Below are positions 47,801-59,463 of a stretch of 64,000 nt of DNA, piece by piece. The position numbers and the translations under genes are program-made. Source of the DNA: Kitagawia praeruptora (taxonomy: Eukaryota; Streptophyta; Magnoliopsida; Apiales; Apiaceae); the NCBI GenBank assembly GCA_037693485.1, contig CM075353.1:56538501-56602500 (forward strand), written 5' to 3'. The first letter of the stretch is position 1. The number at the start of each line of letters is the position of its first letter. The notes beneath the pieces were generated by a model. That model did not search any database. It worked only from the letters and a program-made list of their open reading frames with translations, and had not been told where the DNA came from.

Positions 47801-49353
47801 CCGGTCAGGTTTTACTCTCTTGCTCTTTTTTCAAGAAATTATCGGTCGACTGAAGTCGAACTTCAACTACTTAAGTTTTCTATCAAAATGATTTTGACAA
47901 GAAAAGAAAAAGGGGACTCTGGCAGGTGTGGGAATCGTTGACGAACGATTCCCGGGATGTGTAAGCGGCCGTGAGCCAGGCGGTCCATCAATTATTATTC
48001 CGGCCCAGGTGTTGCCGAAGGATGATTACGGATGTAGTTTTCATCGAGGGTGATTACGGATGTAGTTTTCACTCGGGGATAGTTACGGATGTAGTTTCTA
48101 TCCTTCTACCGGTAGAGAAGACCCGCGGATTATTGGACTTGGATGTGGCGACTGATCATCGTCAATCCTTGTCAGGTTTTTATGTTTTCTTTAAGTCCCA
48201 TCCTCCACTTTGGAAAAATACTCAAACACTGCTTCTTAGGCCTAAGTGCCAAGTAGCCGATAGTGTTGTTTTCAATTTTGAAAGATGATCAATTCATGCA
48301 GTATCTAGAACTGCAAGATTATTCTAACAATAATGGCACGTGCTTGTGCACTTTTTCAATTATTCAAAAGATGAAAGATGGTTCATCGGTTATTGATGTT
48401 AAGTCCAAAATGTTTTGCTTCAAGAGCTTTGACTCTCTTCCTATCAGTTATTTCTGAGTTTAACTTATCAAGTGGTTAACGAACTTATATCCTGTACAGA
48501 ATCTTGAACTGTAAGGTGTTTCGATGATAATGATATACTCATGTGTATATACTTATAAACTTGAGGAGTGTTAAAAAGGGAACTTTATAATGGTTTAGTT
48601 TATGAGGGGTGGTAATAACTATCTTAGCAGCATATTGAACTGCATATTTTGAAAAGCTCCCTAAGAGGTTATCAATACTATGAGGTACGGTATGTGGATA
48701 AGGTATGAGGATTACTATTGTTGACATGAACTTTATTTATCTGATGTTACCCGAAATGTCATATATCCCCTATTGAGGTTTCATTGTTGTAAATATTTCA
48801 AAATTGATATTAAGTATCGTTATATTTCGAAAACTCCATGTGTATATTGATATATATTGTTGTGCTCTATTAATACTTGCTGGGCAATTCTTTCGCTCAT
48901 ACTTGCTTGTTTTAAATATTAACCTTTCAGAGGAAGGTAGATGATTGTGGCTTATCTGCATGGCTCAGAAGAAGCAGGCAGTACGCCCTTATGAGATGAT
49001 ATGCTCCAGAAAAGTTATAGCTGGAATAAATTATATGTAAGTACATTGATGTGTAATATATATTACTTTGTACTGAGTAGTACTAGTTGCTGGTGTACTT
49101 CCCAACGAAGCTATACTAGTAGTATAAGATTTTTAAGACATAGTGCGATGTAATAGAATGGATGTAATAAAGATGTAAAGATTTTAGTTCTTGTTTCTAG
49201 CCCTATGACCTAAAAGATGCTTGGTGGTTGGGGTCGCAGAGTTATATTTCAGTTTTAATGATTACAGATAGTTTAATGTTGCTAACAGGTAATTTGATGT
49301 TAAGGATTTCCGCGTGACGACCAAATCCCTGACCCCGGATTTGGGGCGTTACA
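43821..49353 (+). repeat. 3' LTR of element D
   Basis: 5,533 bp, co-linear with 35893-41512. The length difference is largely explained by a shorter GA run, a shorter poly-T and one fewer 40-bp unit. AAGGA follows at 49354-49358. Confidence 0.95.
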
Positions 49354-50682
49354 AAGGATGTGTGGGATATTAAGTTAGAGAGTCACTACCTTATACACTA
49401 ACCAAAATATTTTATATGCACAAAGTGAGAATGCACATACTAAGGATGAATTGACGGAAACCTATAATCCAACCATTTGACGGTTAGGATTATAAGTTAA
49501 AGGTTCTTCAATGAACTAAGAGTCTTCACAGACCTCGAGAGAAGGTATTGATCTCAATTCAAAATTCAACAAGATCATTATCTAACTCCCCATAGGGAAC
49601 ATCTCTGGATCCTGCGGGTAACGGGTCCGACATAGGTGCGGATCGGCAACTTGTGAATTATGATTCAGATTTACCTGATGAGTTTAACAAGGTAATGTCT
49701 TCACAGGCATCCGAAGGAAACATGATCTTAATGCTAAATTTCATAGATCATTGTTTACCTTCTCAGAATTCAAATCTGAAAACCCTAAAAAGGGAAAACT
49801 AGCAACTTGTAGATTATGACTCAGATTCGTCTGACAAGTCCAACGAGGATTTGGAATTTACGAACTCCCATTGCACCACCACTGACCTCTCTTGAAGGGG
49901 CTAGGGTGATATTTCCTTGCAGGTACACTAATGGATGTTGGAGCTATGAGTGATATGAGTGATACACTAGTGAGCAAGAGTGTAAACACAGAGAGAAGTG
50001 AGACACTCAACACAAATGAGTGGAGAGAAGAGTGAAACACTTGTAAGGTACACTAAACACTATCATACACTCACAGTGAGGAAGAAAATGAAACTTCCTT
50101 TCTTACAAAGAACTCTATAATTGGTACAACTACTTTGTCAACTAGTTGATTGGAGGATTCCTCAACTAAGGGGGAGAAGTAAGGGGTACAAGAAAAAGGG
50201 AGTAGGTTAGAAAGGGGGAGCATTTACAGACTGTGCTTAGGTGGAGAAGCAAGTCAAGTTACTAAGGGGGAGATTTAGATAGGGGGAGCATTTACAGACT
50301 GTGCTTAGGAGGAGAAGCAAGTCAAGTTACTAAGGGGGAGATTTAGATGGAAAAGTAAGGGAACTTTCAGTTGAGATGAAAGTGGAGATATAAGGATGAG
50401 TATATCACAATACTATTCTATCAGTCTTTCAATGTACTATGTATAAAGGCTAACTGGAAGAGTAGTAGATTTCCCAGAAGATTACAGAAATGGTATTGAT
50501 TCACCATTGTCTACATAGTAGGAACAGTTGTTTTTTCTTTCGGTGAAAAAAACTGTGTCAGAGAAGGGAAGTGATTGTAAATCAAGAACTGCTGATAAAC
50601 ACCAATGTAAGATGTGAAGGATTATCAAGAAGAGATATGAAGAATCAGAAATGAAGATGAGTTATCTATTGAAGATCAGTTC
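49354..50682 (+). other. element A 3' region with repeated PPT-like motifs
   Basis: This continues element A after element D. No intact ORF is found. From 50167 to 50348 several AAGGGGGAG motifs occur, two of them within a 68-bp tandem duplication (50213-50280 and 50281-50348). Arrays of PPT-like motifs upstream of the 3' LTR are known in Sireviruses. The 3' LTR itself should lie beyond element E, outside the window. Confidence 0.7.
50213..50348 (+). repeat. 68-bp tandem duplication bearing PPT-like motifs
   Basis: Both units start AGGGGGAGCATTTACAGACT and end AGATTTAGAT; differences are few. Confidence 0.9.
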
Positions 50683-51242
50683 TATAACGCCTTAGAAATT
50701 TTGAATTTAAAATTATGTATTTAATATAAATTATGAATATTATTATGTGAATATTGTTGTAAAGGTGGAACGTATGTGAAAATTTGTTTATGTGCTTATA
50801 TGATGATTTGGATAAGTGGTGAAGGTCAGTATATTTTTATTTGTATTCTTGAGGATTTAAAAATATTTAAATCATGCATTTTTGATCCTCTGTAAATTTT
50901 ATAAAATTATCGGAGGAATTAAAAATCATGAAATCTTTTGTAATATTATCTTTATAATATTATTTAGTTTTTAAAATGGGTGGATGAATTAATTTGGATG
51001 TTTCGGTATTTTAAAATGATTTTAAGAGTTTTATTGTATTTAAAGGATCAAAACTTTGAAAATTCATATTTAATTCATTTTTGATCCGAAAAATATTTTA
51101 AAAATATGTGGGTGCTCATAATTTTATATTCTTTAATTTTAAGAGTGAAAATTTTAATTTTCACAATTTTCTATTTAATTCCTATTTGTGAAATAAATTC
51201 ATTAGTTTTAAAATCAAATATGAGGTGTAGTAATGTTTATTG

Positions 51243-51263
51243 TTATTGGGCCAAGCCCAATAA
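51243..51263. promoter_or_regulatory. 9-bp perfect inverted repeat with TGGGC cores
   Basis: TTATTGGGC and GCCCAATAA surround CAA. GGGCC/GCCCA motifs resemble plant site II promoter elements. The copy at 60060-60080 is identical. Confidence 0.6.
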
Positions 51264-51607
51264 GTTAGTAGTTAGAGCCCAGCAGTTAGAAGTTTCAGGA
51301 GAAGTCAGGAGAGAAAGAACGCAGAAGAAGAAAATAAAAAGAAAGAGAGAAAGGAGATTGTAGAGGAAGAAAAGAGGGATTGACTGATTAAAATCAATTA
51401 GTTTATTTATAGATGTAAAGGTGTGTGTATATATGTGTGTGTGTGTGTAAAAGTGTGATTAGAAATTGTGTGTGTGCAGGTGTGGGAGTCGGAAATCGCA
51501 GCAGGAGGGGGTGAGGGGCGGCGCCCCACCGCGCACGGCGGCGGCCGGCGGTGGTGGCGGTCGGCGACTGGTCGGGGAAGGCAGTGGAGATGAAATCAGT
51601 TGAGAGG

Positions 51608-51610
<3 letters not shown>

Positions 51611-51670
<60 letters not shown>
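51611..51670 (+). repeat. (GA)n microsatellite in the element E 5' LTR
   Basis: About 60 bp of GA; the 3' LTR run (60426-60462) is shorter. Confidence 0.95.
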
Positions 51671-51673
<3 letters not shown>

Positions 51674-52645
51674 GGGGATTGATTCTTGGAATTTTGGGGG
51701 AAAATGGAAATCGGAAGAGGTATAAATTTTTATATGTTAATTATTTACTTTATTTTTATGTTCCGATGTAAATTGTTTAGTTTGCATATTAGATTAATTA
51801 TATGAATTGTTGTAATTTAATTAGTTAAATTACGAAATGTTGTATGTTTTAGAGTATTAATTCGGAAACCATTATGGGTAATTAATTGTTGGGTCTATTT
51901 GTGAGTCCGATAATATGTTCGGAGTTATTGATAGTTGTTAATGGTTAATTGTTAAATTATAATTGTCGAAGTTATTTTATGGTCTCGTCAATATTCGAGT
52001 TTAATGATAGGTGATGATTAATTATGATTTTGGTATTTTGTGGTCTCGTGAATATTCGGATTTGATGATTTCTAGTGGGTAATTGTTAGTTGTGATTGCT
52101 AATTGTTAAATGTAAATTGTTATTGTCATATAAAATATGTGGAGTTTATATGAGTTTCTAGTTGTAAATTTTCAAGTGGTAAGTGTTAATTATTGTTATT
52201 GTTTAAGTATTTGTGTATGTTAATTTAAGCGATATAATGATTTTCGGATACCAATGTTACACTTTGAGTTTATATTGAGTAGTGAATCGTAAAATCGTAA
52301 GTTATAAGTATAAGTTATAATTGTGTTGTGGATTCGAATTGTTAATGATAATTTGCATGTTTAAAGAATTGTTAAGTGGTTACTAAATTACTTTGATAAT
52401 TGTTAGTAATTATTAGATATGTTATATGATCAGTAAATTGTATGTTGGATTCGGAGTGACAATTATACTTGTTAAATCGCTATTTGTGGATATGGGTTTT
52501 TAGGATAAAAAAAGTTACCTGTACATTTTGATTGGATTGTGATATATGTCCGTAATATGGAACTATCTCCTAATTGTATAGTTTTCAAATGTAATCTATA
52601 GTAAAGTTAAACTGTTATTTAATTTTTCTTTATGTGTTTATCTGC

Positions 52646-52908
52646 GAGGAGTTGCAATGAGGTCGCAAGTCCTAAATGTCAATATTTAAGGACTTGTGTA
52701 ATTCTCTGCAACTAGTTCCTCGGGCTTACGAATATCAATGATTAACTATCACGAGTATAATTAATATACTTGAGTGGTGTGATCATTGATATAGCGTAAG
52801 TAATAGTTAGTGCTAGGGGTTGTTCCCTAGGGCTTACGAACATCAATGGTTGATTGTCACGTGTATCATTAAAATGCGTGAGAAATACGGCCATTGGTGT
52901 AGCGTAAG
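52646..52908 (+). other. cluster of long fold-back structures in the element E LTR
   Basis: Fold 1 has outer arms GAGGAGTTGCA/TGCAAC..TCCTC and an inner CAAGTCCT/AGGACTTG stem (52646-52721). Fold 2 pairs CTTACG + ATATCAATGAT with ATCATTGATAT + CGTAAG (52725-52800). A small CTAGGG/CCCTAG stem lies between. Fold 3 pairs CTTACG + ACATCAATGG with CCATTGGTGT + CGTAAG (52833-52908). Folds 2 and 3 are tandem relatives. The same cluster is at 61441-61703. Confidence 0.8.
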
Positions 52909-54334
52909 TAGTAGTGTAATGTAAATCATTATGTACTAGGTGCCGCATGTCTGGGCGGGTACTTTTCTTATTTGTTTACTTTTATGTTGCTGCAAGTTGA
53001 GGCAGCTTTATTTTTGCAAAAACAGGGTTGAATTGTATTTGAGGGGCTGTGCCCATAGTCCGATAAACGAATACTTCATGCCGAAATTTTCTAAAAATCT
53101 CCTGCAAATCTATTTAAAACCTATTTAACTTATTTAATTTCAATGCTTGAAGGTGTGTTATGATTACTAAGAGTTAAGTATATGTATCAGTGGTTTATTT
53201 CGAGAATATATCGTGGTTTTAAATATTAAGTGGTTGTTTTGTTTTGAAATGGTTATGTGATGTGTTTATGTGACTTGGTTGATTATAGTAAGACTATTAT
53301 GTGAATATGAATGAATATGTCTATATGTATTGTATATGTAAGCGTTATAGGATGCGCATGGGTAGAATAGAGCAAACGATAAGGTTTTGCTTAAGTTAAT
53401 ACTGAAATAGCATTTGACCTTGTAAAGGTACGAATAGGAGACCTGGTCAAGATCATTGCGCGGGTAGACGGAAACACGAACAGAAAGGCAAGTATGAAAG
53501 TCGACGGGTAAATTGACATGAAAGTGGTGAGTTACGAAGTAGAGTTGGAAGTTGAGCCGAGTAAGAGGTCAGCATATAAAGAAGTAAAGACTGATGTGAA
53601 ATTGAGTCGAGGATCCATGTTAGGATCGAGAACTTCGTATAACAAGGCAAGTGTTATTGCTATTCACTTATTTTTCAAGTGATGCAATTCAATTTCTTTG
53701 TTGAATAAGATAGATTGGTCAAGCATGTTTAGAAAGTGATGAACTCTTCCAGCTTGCACAATATAGTTAATTCTCCCCACCCAGAGCTCAAATATCAAAT
53801 CTTTCCAAGGACCTTACTAATATTTTTCCCCAAAACTATTTCATCCAAGGAATGTTAAATCTTCCTTAGAGGAGGACTTTTCTTTTATTTTCTTGAAAAT
53901 GTTAAGGGGCTCTCTAAATAGAGAGAATCCATGTTTTAAACCTCTACAAATACCTGTTAATGAAATTTCTGGTTTTAGCATAATCTCACCAGAGAACCCC
54001 TTTCTTCTCAAAATGTTTTCTTCAAAATGATTTAAAATTAATTATCCTAAAACTATCTTTTCACAAATAACCGTTTAAGCTGTTTTACTCACTTATGTGA
54101 AATCAATCCTTATTGTGTATTGTAAGAATCTATTTAAATCGTGGTGCTCAATTATTTCCCTGCTCAAACTTAGAATTCCAATTGATGATAATCTTGTCGC
54201 AATTTATATTTACTATTGTTGCTCTAGTCGATTATTCCTTCAATCAATTTAATGAAGTTACGTTCCCATCTATTTATTCTTATCTTGTTGATATTCATTC
54301 AATTATTGTTATATATATTCTCCACCCCACTTAT

Positions 54335-54526
54335 TACCGAACTTGTCGGTATTTATTAAAGATCTTGATTATCTGGTTATTTTCCTGTATTGTATCGAAC
54401 TCGTCGATACTTGTTGATGATCTTGATTATGCAGTTATTACCATTTATTGTATCGAACTTGTCGATACCCTTAGAGCTTATTATGCTTTAATTATCACCC
54501 AATTATCGTGTCGAACTTGTCGACAC
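54335..54526 (+). repeat. four tandem hairpin repeats, period about 58 bp
   Basis: Stems are TACCGA/TCGGTA (54335-54351), GTATCGA/TCGATAC (54392-54410), GTATCGA/TCGATAC (54450-54468) and GTGTCGA/TCGACAC (54508-54526). Loops are ACTTG or ACTCG. All stems are perfect. The copy is at 63130-63321. Confidence 0.85.
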
Positions 54527-54613
54527 ATGTTGATCCTGAATTCTTCATTAATTCTTGGATTATTAGTTGTTGTCTTGGAACGTGAGTTTTCCAGTTGATT
54601 GATGCGGTAAGGT

Positions 54614-54767
54614 TGTCGATTGTTCCGACACCTAGTGCGTTCGACATAGAATTGGAATATCTTTGACCGTAAGGTCGGACCATATTGTGGTCGTGGTAAA
54701 AAATGTTTTGACCGAAAGGTCGGACCCTATTGTGGTCGTGATAAAAATATTTTTGGATCGTAAGGTC
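54614..54767 (+). repeat. tandem GNRA-loop hairpins, period about 45 bp
   Basis: After a TGTCG/CGACA stem (54614-54630), three hairpins follow: GACC-GTAA-GGTC (54665-54676), GACC-GAAA-GGTC (54710-54721) and GATC-GTAA-GGTC (54756-54767). In the other LTR the third is GACC. Each is followed by GGACC and a TGTGGTCG or TCGTGGTCG motif. Confidence 0.75.
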
Positions 54768-55670
54768 GGACCAGATTCGTGGTCGGAAGTTAATAAGGCC
54801 AATGTGTGCCGTGGATCCATTATAGGACATTGTTGTGTGCGTTTGTCCGGGGTTAGTGCTGACTGATCAGCAGCCTAACCTTGATGATGTTTTTTAAAAA
54901 TAAATAAAAATGCCAATTCTAATCTATACCCTGAGATTGAGATGTTTGATTCTTGACTCCTTGAAAGATTCTTGACTCCTTGAAAGTCTGTTTTAAGAAT
55001 ATCTTGATATCAGAATTCTTATCAGTTCTAGTTTCTATTGCACCTTATTAATGGTGAATTGCTGGCCCTCGTGGCAATTTAAAAGTTGATATCATTGATT
55101 CTTTCATAGAATGAGATGAAACTCTTTTGTTATCAAAATTGTCGTCGTTATTGAAATTGTTATCACTATTTACACTTGCTGAGCATTGTTGGCTCACTCT
55201 TGTTTCTGTTTATTTCTCCAGTTGTTAGAGATGATCAGAGGAACTAGTGATCAGTTGGTATTGCTCTATAGGCAGCGAGAGGAGACGTTCGAGGCATAGA
55301 TTTTGTTGGACAGTGAATTGGGATTTGTGAGGTGGGATATCTAGTTAGATATTGATCTTGTTAATTCACAGAAATTGTAAAATATTATATTCTGAGGTTG
55401 GATTGTAATATTAAATTCGATAGTTTGTTTCATACCATAACCTGTGAGCGCTCTTGGTTAGTCAGAGTTATATTTCTTTATAAATTTTGTTATTATTATG
55501 CATATGAGCAGGTTTGGTTATAGTTGGATTGGTTTTGTTGACTTGGACAGGTGGTTAGTCCTAATTATGAATACATCATGTCAAAATTTTCCAAAATTCT
55601 CCTGTAAAAATATTTAAGTTATTATAAAAGGTATGTATTATTAATGTTGGATAGAGGGAGCGTTACAAGT

Positions 55671-55682
55671 TGGTATCAGAGC
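55671..55682 (+). other. primer-binding site of element E
   Basis: TGGTATCAGAGC lies three bases after the LTR end. Confidence 0.9.
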
Positions 55683-58600
55683 TACAGGTTATGGTCACTA
55701 AAACAGATTAGGAGGGTTAGGGTACGAGTATAAGATAGGAGTCGGGTAGGACGGTTTAGGGTAAGGATCGCGTTAGGATACTTCGGCAAGCATCGCGACG
55801 TTAATCGGTCTTTCGGCAAATCGCGCGGGTAGAAGTTCGAATCGTTTAAGGATTGAGCTATTAGCAAAACAGCGAACCTGAAGTGGCATAAGCTAAGTGG
55901 GCAGCTGGTGCTATCAGTCCGGGGGACGTTATCTCGAGATTTTGCGTAGAATCTAGAACTTTCTACGATATTAGTTTCGATGTGAATGTTTCGGACATAG
56001 TGCGAGAAGGTTAAGAATGCGAAGTGAGAAGCGATTATTAGCAAGAATTGGAAGTTAAGCGTAGCTGTGTGCCCTTAATCGTTGATTCCGTTTAGTTTAT
56101 TGTCCCGAGAAATTTCTGATTCTTCCTTTGAATTGTTGTAAATTAATTCCCGGTTGGTATCGTGGCTGAGGCATTCGTTGCGCAGTGACGGTCAAATCGA
56201 GAATGAATTGAGATCTTCTTATTTATTCAACTCATTAGTGTCAGGCCTGTTTGGCAGCTAAGTATAGTAGTGCTTAGTCGACAAGAGTGAGACTGAATAA
56301 TTAATAATTTCTTAAATGTTTGCCTAATCAGTAGTTGATGCTACAGTTGAAAAGTCTAATACCCCATCAATTGATGATGAGTTTCGTACATCAAATTTAT
56401 TCGAATTCAATTCCATTCTTTTAGAAATATTTATATTTCCAGATGATACTTGATCCATCTTTACAGAAAGATTTTTGAAACTCTTGAATCCTTTCCATTA
56501 TCATGAATACTGATTTTCTCTGTTCCAGCTGAGATGAACAACCTATGTAGATAGGGGATTCAGGGACATCTTATCTTTGTGATAGAAGTCCAGTGGGACG
56601 CCACTGATTGTGTTTGTCTTGAAAAGTACTAAGGACTGGCCATCCTTATGTACTATGGTGGTTAACCAAGTGACAAATGCAACCTGAAAATAGTTCAAAG
56701 ATCGTATTGATCTCTCGGTTGATTCCTTTCTAAAAGTTTTGTCAAACAAACTCAGTATATATTCATATTGATACCCCATTCATTTCGTTGACCTCCTTTA
56801 TCGGAGAGGTGATGATTTCAAAATTTCTAATGATAACGGGATACGAAGTTAGACGCGACGACGTCTTAAGTGATGTAACTACAGTTATGCTGACGAAGAA
56901 CTGGTTATGTAAGTTCAAGAATTTGGTGGTTAAGACGGATGTGTTATTCCAAATTGGAATAAGTACCGATTCGCGAAACCATGAACAAGGATTGAGGCTA
57001 ATGAGAGTTGGAGAAAGGAAAAAGGGGCAGTAAATAAGAACCCATGGTTGTAAATGTTGTTAGAGGGCGAAAAGAGAATGGAAATGGAGATATTGAATAT
57101 AAGTTGTACAAGGCTGAAGGAAGATTATTTGTAAACATCTTTGGTATGGCAGAAGTAGTAAACATGTCATCAGATTTTGAAAAAAAAAAAGATGACTTAT
57201 ATAAATAGAATAAAGTAGAATGAAAAGGTTTATAAGAATTAACCAGAAGAACCAAGACTGAATGAGGGGTAAGGTGAATACGTGGAGTAAATGACTTATG
57301 CAAGCCAGTGTAGCAAGTCACGATTATCGAGGATGGTGGAAAGTTAATCAAGATGAAATAAAATGTCAGTAAGGTGGAAGGCAGAGAAACCAGAGAGTTT
57401 CCAGAAGTTATTAAATAAGAAGACATGCAGGATTTAGTTATGAAAAGAATGTGGAATCCCGAAGATGTGGAATTAGAAGAGAGAAGGGCACCGTAGTGCC
57501 TATAGAAAGAGAATTTGCAGTAATTAACGAGATCCCATGGTCAGAAGGTAAGATTTCAGGAGTAGGATCCCTAGAGATTTTATTAAGATAAATGTGGGAA
57601 GTTGTGGCTGTAATCAGAAGGGTAGTGTGGTAACAAGAAACAGATGTTGAAATCTAAATGATCAGTCAGATCAAGAAGTAGTTACATCGAAGCATATTCC
57701 ATTGAATAAGATTTAAAACGACATTCGGACAAAGAAGTTAATATGATCGTGGATCACATGACAAGATGATCGAAGATTCAGAAAGCGTATGCAAATCAAT
57801 TGAGAGTGATTTTAAGAGTTTACAAAAAAAAAACAAAGGAAGAAAATTTTGCATAAGAGTTCTAGTGTGAATTTCGAATGTTATGATTCTATATTTTATT
57901 ATAGTGATGTTAAACGATGGAGTTGTAATGGGAAGAGTCAAATTCGAGGACTCGCCAAGTATGCAAAGTTATGATTTGGAAGGAACTCTGAGGATGCAAG
58001 ACAGTGAAGTCGTAAGTAAGTTTTAAATATGTTGTACCATAAGGAATTAGGTCGAAGCCAAGGTCATGGTTTGCTAATTGATTTTAAAAAAAAAAATAAA
58101 AAAAAATCAAAGATATTTTGGTTCAAAAAGCTTTTGATTAAAACCCTATTCTTTTATATGTTTTCTTTTAAAATGATTTTCTAAAATATCCTTCAAAAGG
58201 ATTTTCAGTTAGTTCAAATGGTTTTTAAACTGCTTTAAATCAACAAAATATTTGAGGCTTTCTTTCGAATGTTTTAGCAAACCGATGTTGTAAGAAGGTA
58301 GAATTGAGCGTTTAACCGAATGATGGTTGACGCGAATGCCATGCTGTAAGAGTTGATCGAGTTGACTGCGTTCAATATGCGATTGGGAATAGGTGATATA
58401 AGGTTAAATTTTTAAATCGGTTACTCAGTAAAACAATGAGATGAAGAATGGATAGAAGTTTCCGAGTATTCCCTTCTCAAGTAACATTGCACGTGAAAGA
58501 GGAGTGAGAATGATTGAGGATTTCTTGATATTCTTTTCTCAAAATTTTAGTTGAGTAATGTCCGTTTTAAGAGATGTAAATAAGTGGTGATACGTATTAA

Positions 58601-59463
58601 ATTGATGATTCATGTTGATACAAGCGGGAGCTCGTTGGAAATTGTTGAATAATTGTTTTATGATTAGTATCGAGGGAAGCTGTGACTTCGGGAGAATTAG
58701 TAATAAATTGGATATTTCAATCTTGTTCTTGTATGGAGTGAAGTCACAGTCAAGGTGACGGGTGTATTAGTTTTCAAAAGCTGCAAATAATCAAGGCTAT
58801 ATCTTAAAATATTTTGCAAACCAGAATATTTTATAAGAGTGAGAATCGAGTTGTTAAATAAATTATGCTTGTTGTGCATCTAAGGATGTACGTGTTGATT
58901 GTAGTATCTGATCGCAAGGATGCGACTGAGAATGGATGAAATGATGATAAGGTTCTCAAATTGGGTACTCGGTGAGAATATGGGATTAAAGACAAGAAGA
59001 AACTTTTAATTATTCCCTTCTCGATCGGCATAGTACTTGAAAGCGGAGTGGAAGCGATCAGAGAATTTCTAGAGATTCTTTCTCGAAGTTCTATTTAAAA
59101 TCGTGTGGTTATAAGTAAAGCGTGGGAATGATACCAAGCGTAGATCGTTGTAAATTTAGGCAAATTACACGATCGTATTATTGCGAAGAACTAGTGTGGT
59201 AAAATAGTTTTGACGCAGGGTATAGTTCATTATGTGAAAAAGTCATATTGATTTTCGGAGAGGATATGTTCGTTCACGTGTGATAAACGTTTGGAGTTAA
59301 TAAGACTCGGAGAACAAAGTTTAAGGTCATTGCGGAATTTGAGGGCTCATAGAATGAGCTTATAAAGTATGAGACGGTATGATGGAATCCTAGAGTTGAA
59401 GGGGCAACCTGGGAAGTGGAAGTAAGATGTTTGACGAGAATTGTTATTTGTGTCCTTAGCGTT
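55683..59463 (+). other. internal region of element E, no intact gene
   Basis: 3.8 kb with only short frames, none recognised. A segment at about 56522-56735 is related to element D. Two stretches about 550 bp apart (about 58320-58580 and 58870-59110) look like diverged copies of each other. Confidence 0.6.

Larger units (their letters stand above)
35893..49353 (+). mobile_element. element D, LARD-like gypsy derivative with 5.6-kb LTRs
   Basis: Two long direct repeats with TG...CA ends flank a 2.3-kb interior. An AAGGA TSD (35888-35892 and 49354-49358), a Met-tRNA primer-binding site and a PPT prove LTR-retrotransposon structure. No intact gene is present. The PPT context and LTR ends match element B, so chromovirus (Tekay-like) origin is likely. 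Confidence 0.92.
8704..50682 (+). mobile_element. Ty1/copia element A, Sirevirus (SIRE) type, interrupted by four insertions
   Basis: Element A supplies the segments 8704-10058, 20434-25024, 33748-35892 and 49354-50682. Its coding sequence rejoins in frame across inserts B and C, and each of B, C and D is bounded by a 5-bp TSD made from A. The Sirevirus assignment rests on the gag N-terminus, the DSGCSRH protease motif, RT motifs and the array of PPT-like motifs in the 3' region. The 3' LTR is absent because element E lies before it. Many frameshifts and stops show long decay. Confidence 0.85.
50683..55667 (+). repeat. 5' LTR of element E
   Basis: 4,985 bp. Features in order: AT-rich U3, a 9-bp inverted repeat (51243-51263), a GC-rich block sharing GGCCGGCGGTGGTGGCGG with element D, a (GA)n run, long fold-backs (52646-52908), a block shared with element D (about 52925-53190), four tandem hairpins (54335-54526), three GNRA-loop hairpins (54662-54767), and a 3' end GCGTTACA. 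Confidence 0.93.

Noticed and set aside
54113..54598. 161-codon open frame in the element E LTR, also at 62908-63393
   Set aside because: It coincides with the tandem hairpin array. Its conservation follows from LTR duplication, and its hydrophobic composition follows from the T-rich strand. No start context or domain supports it.
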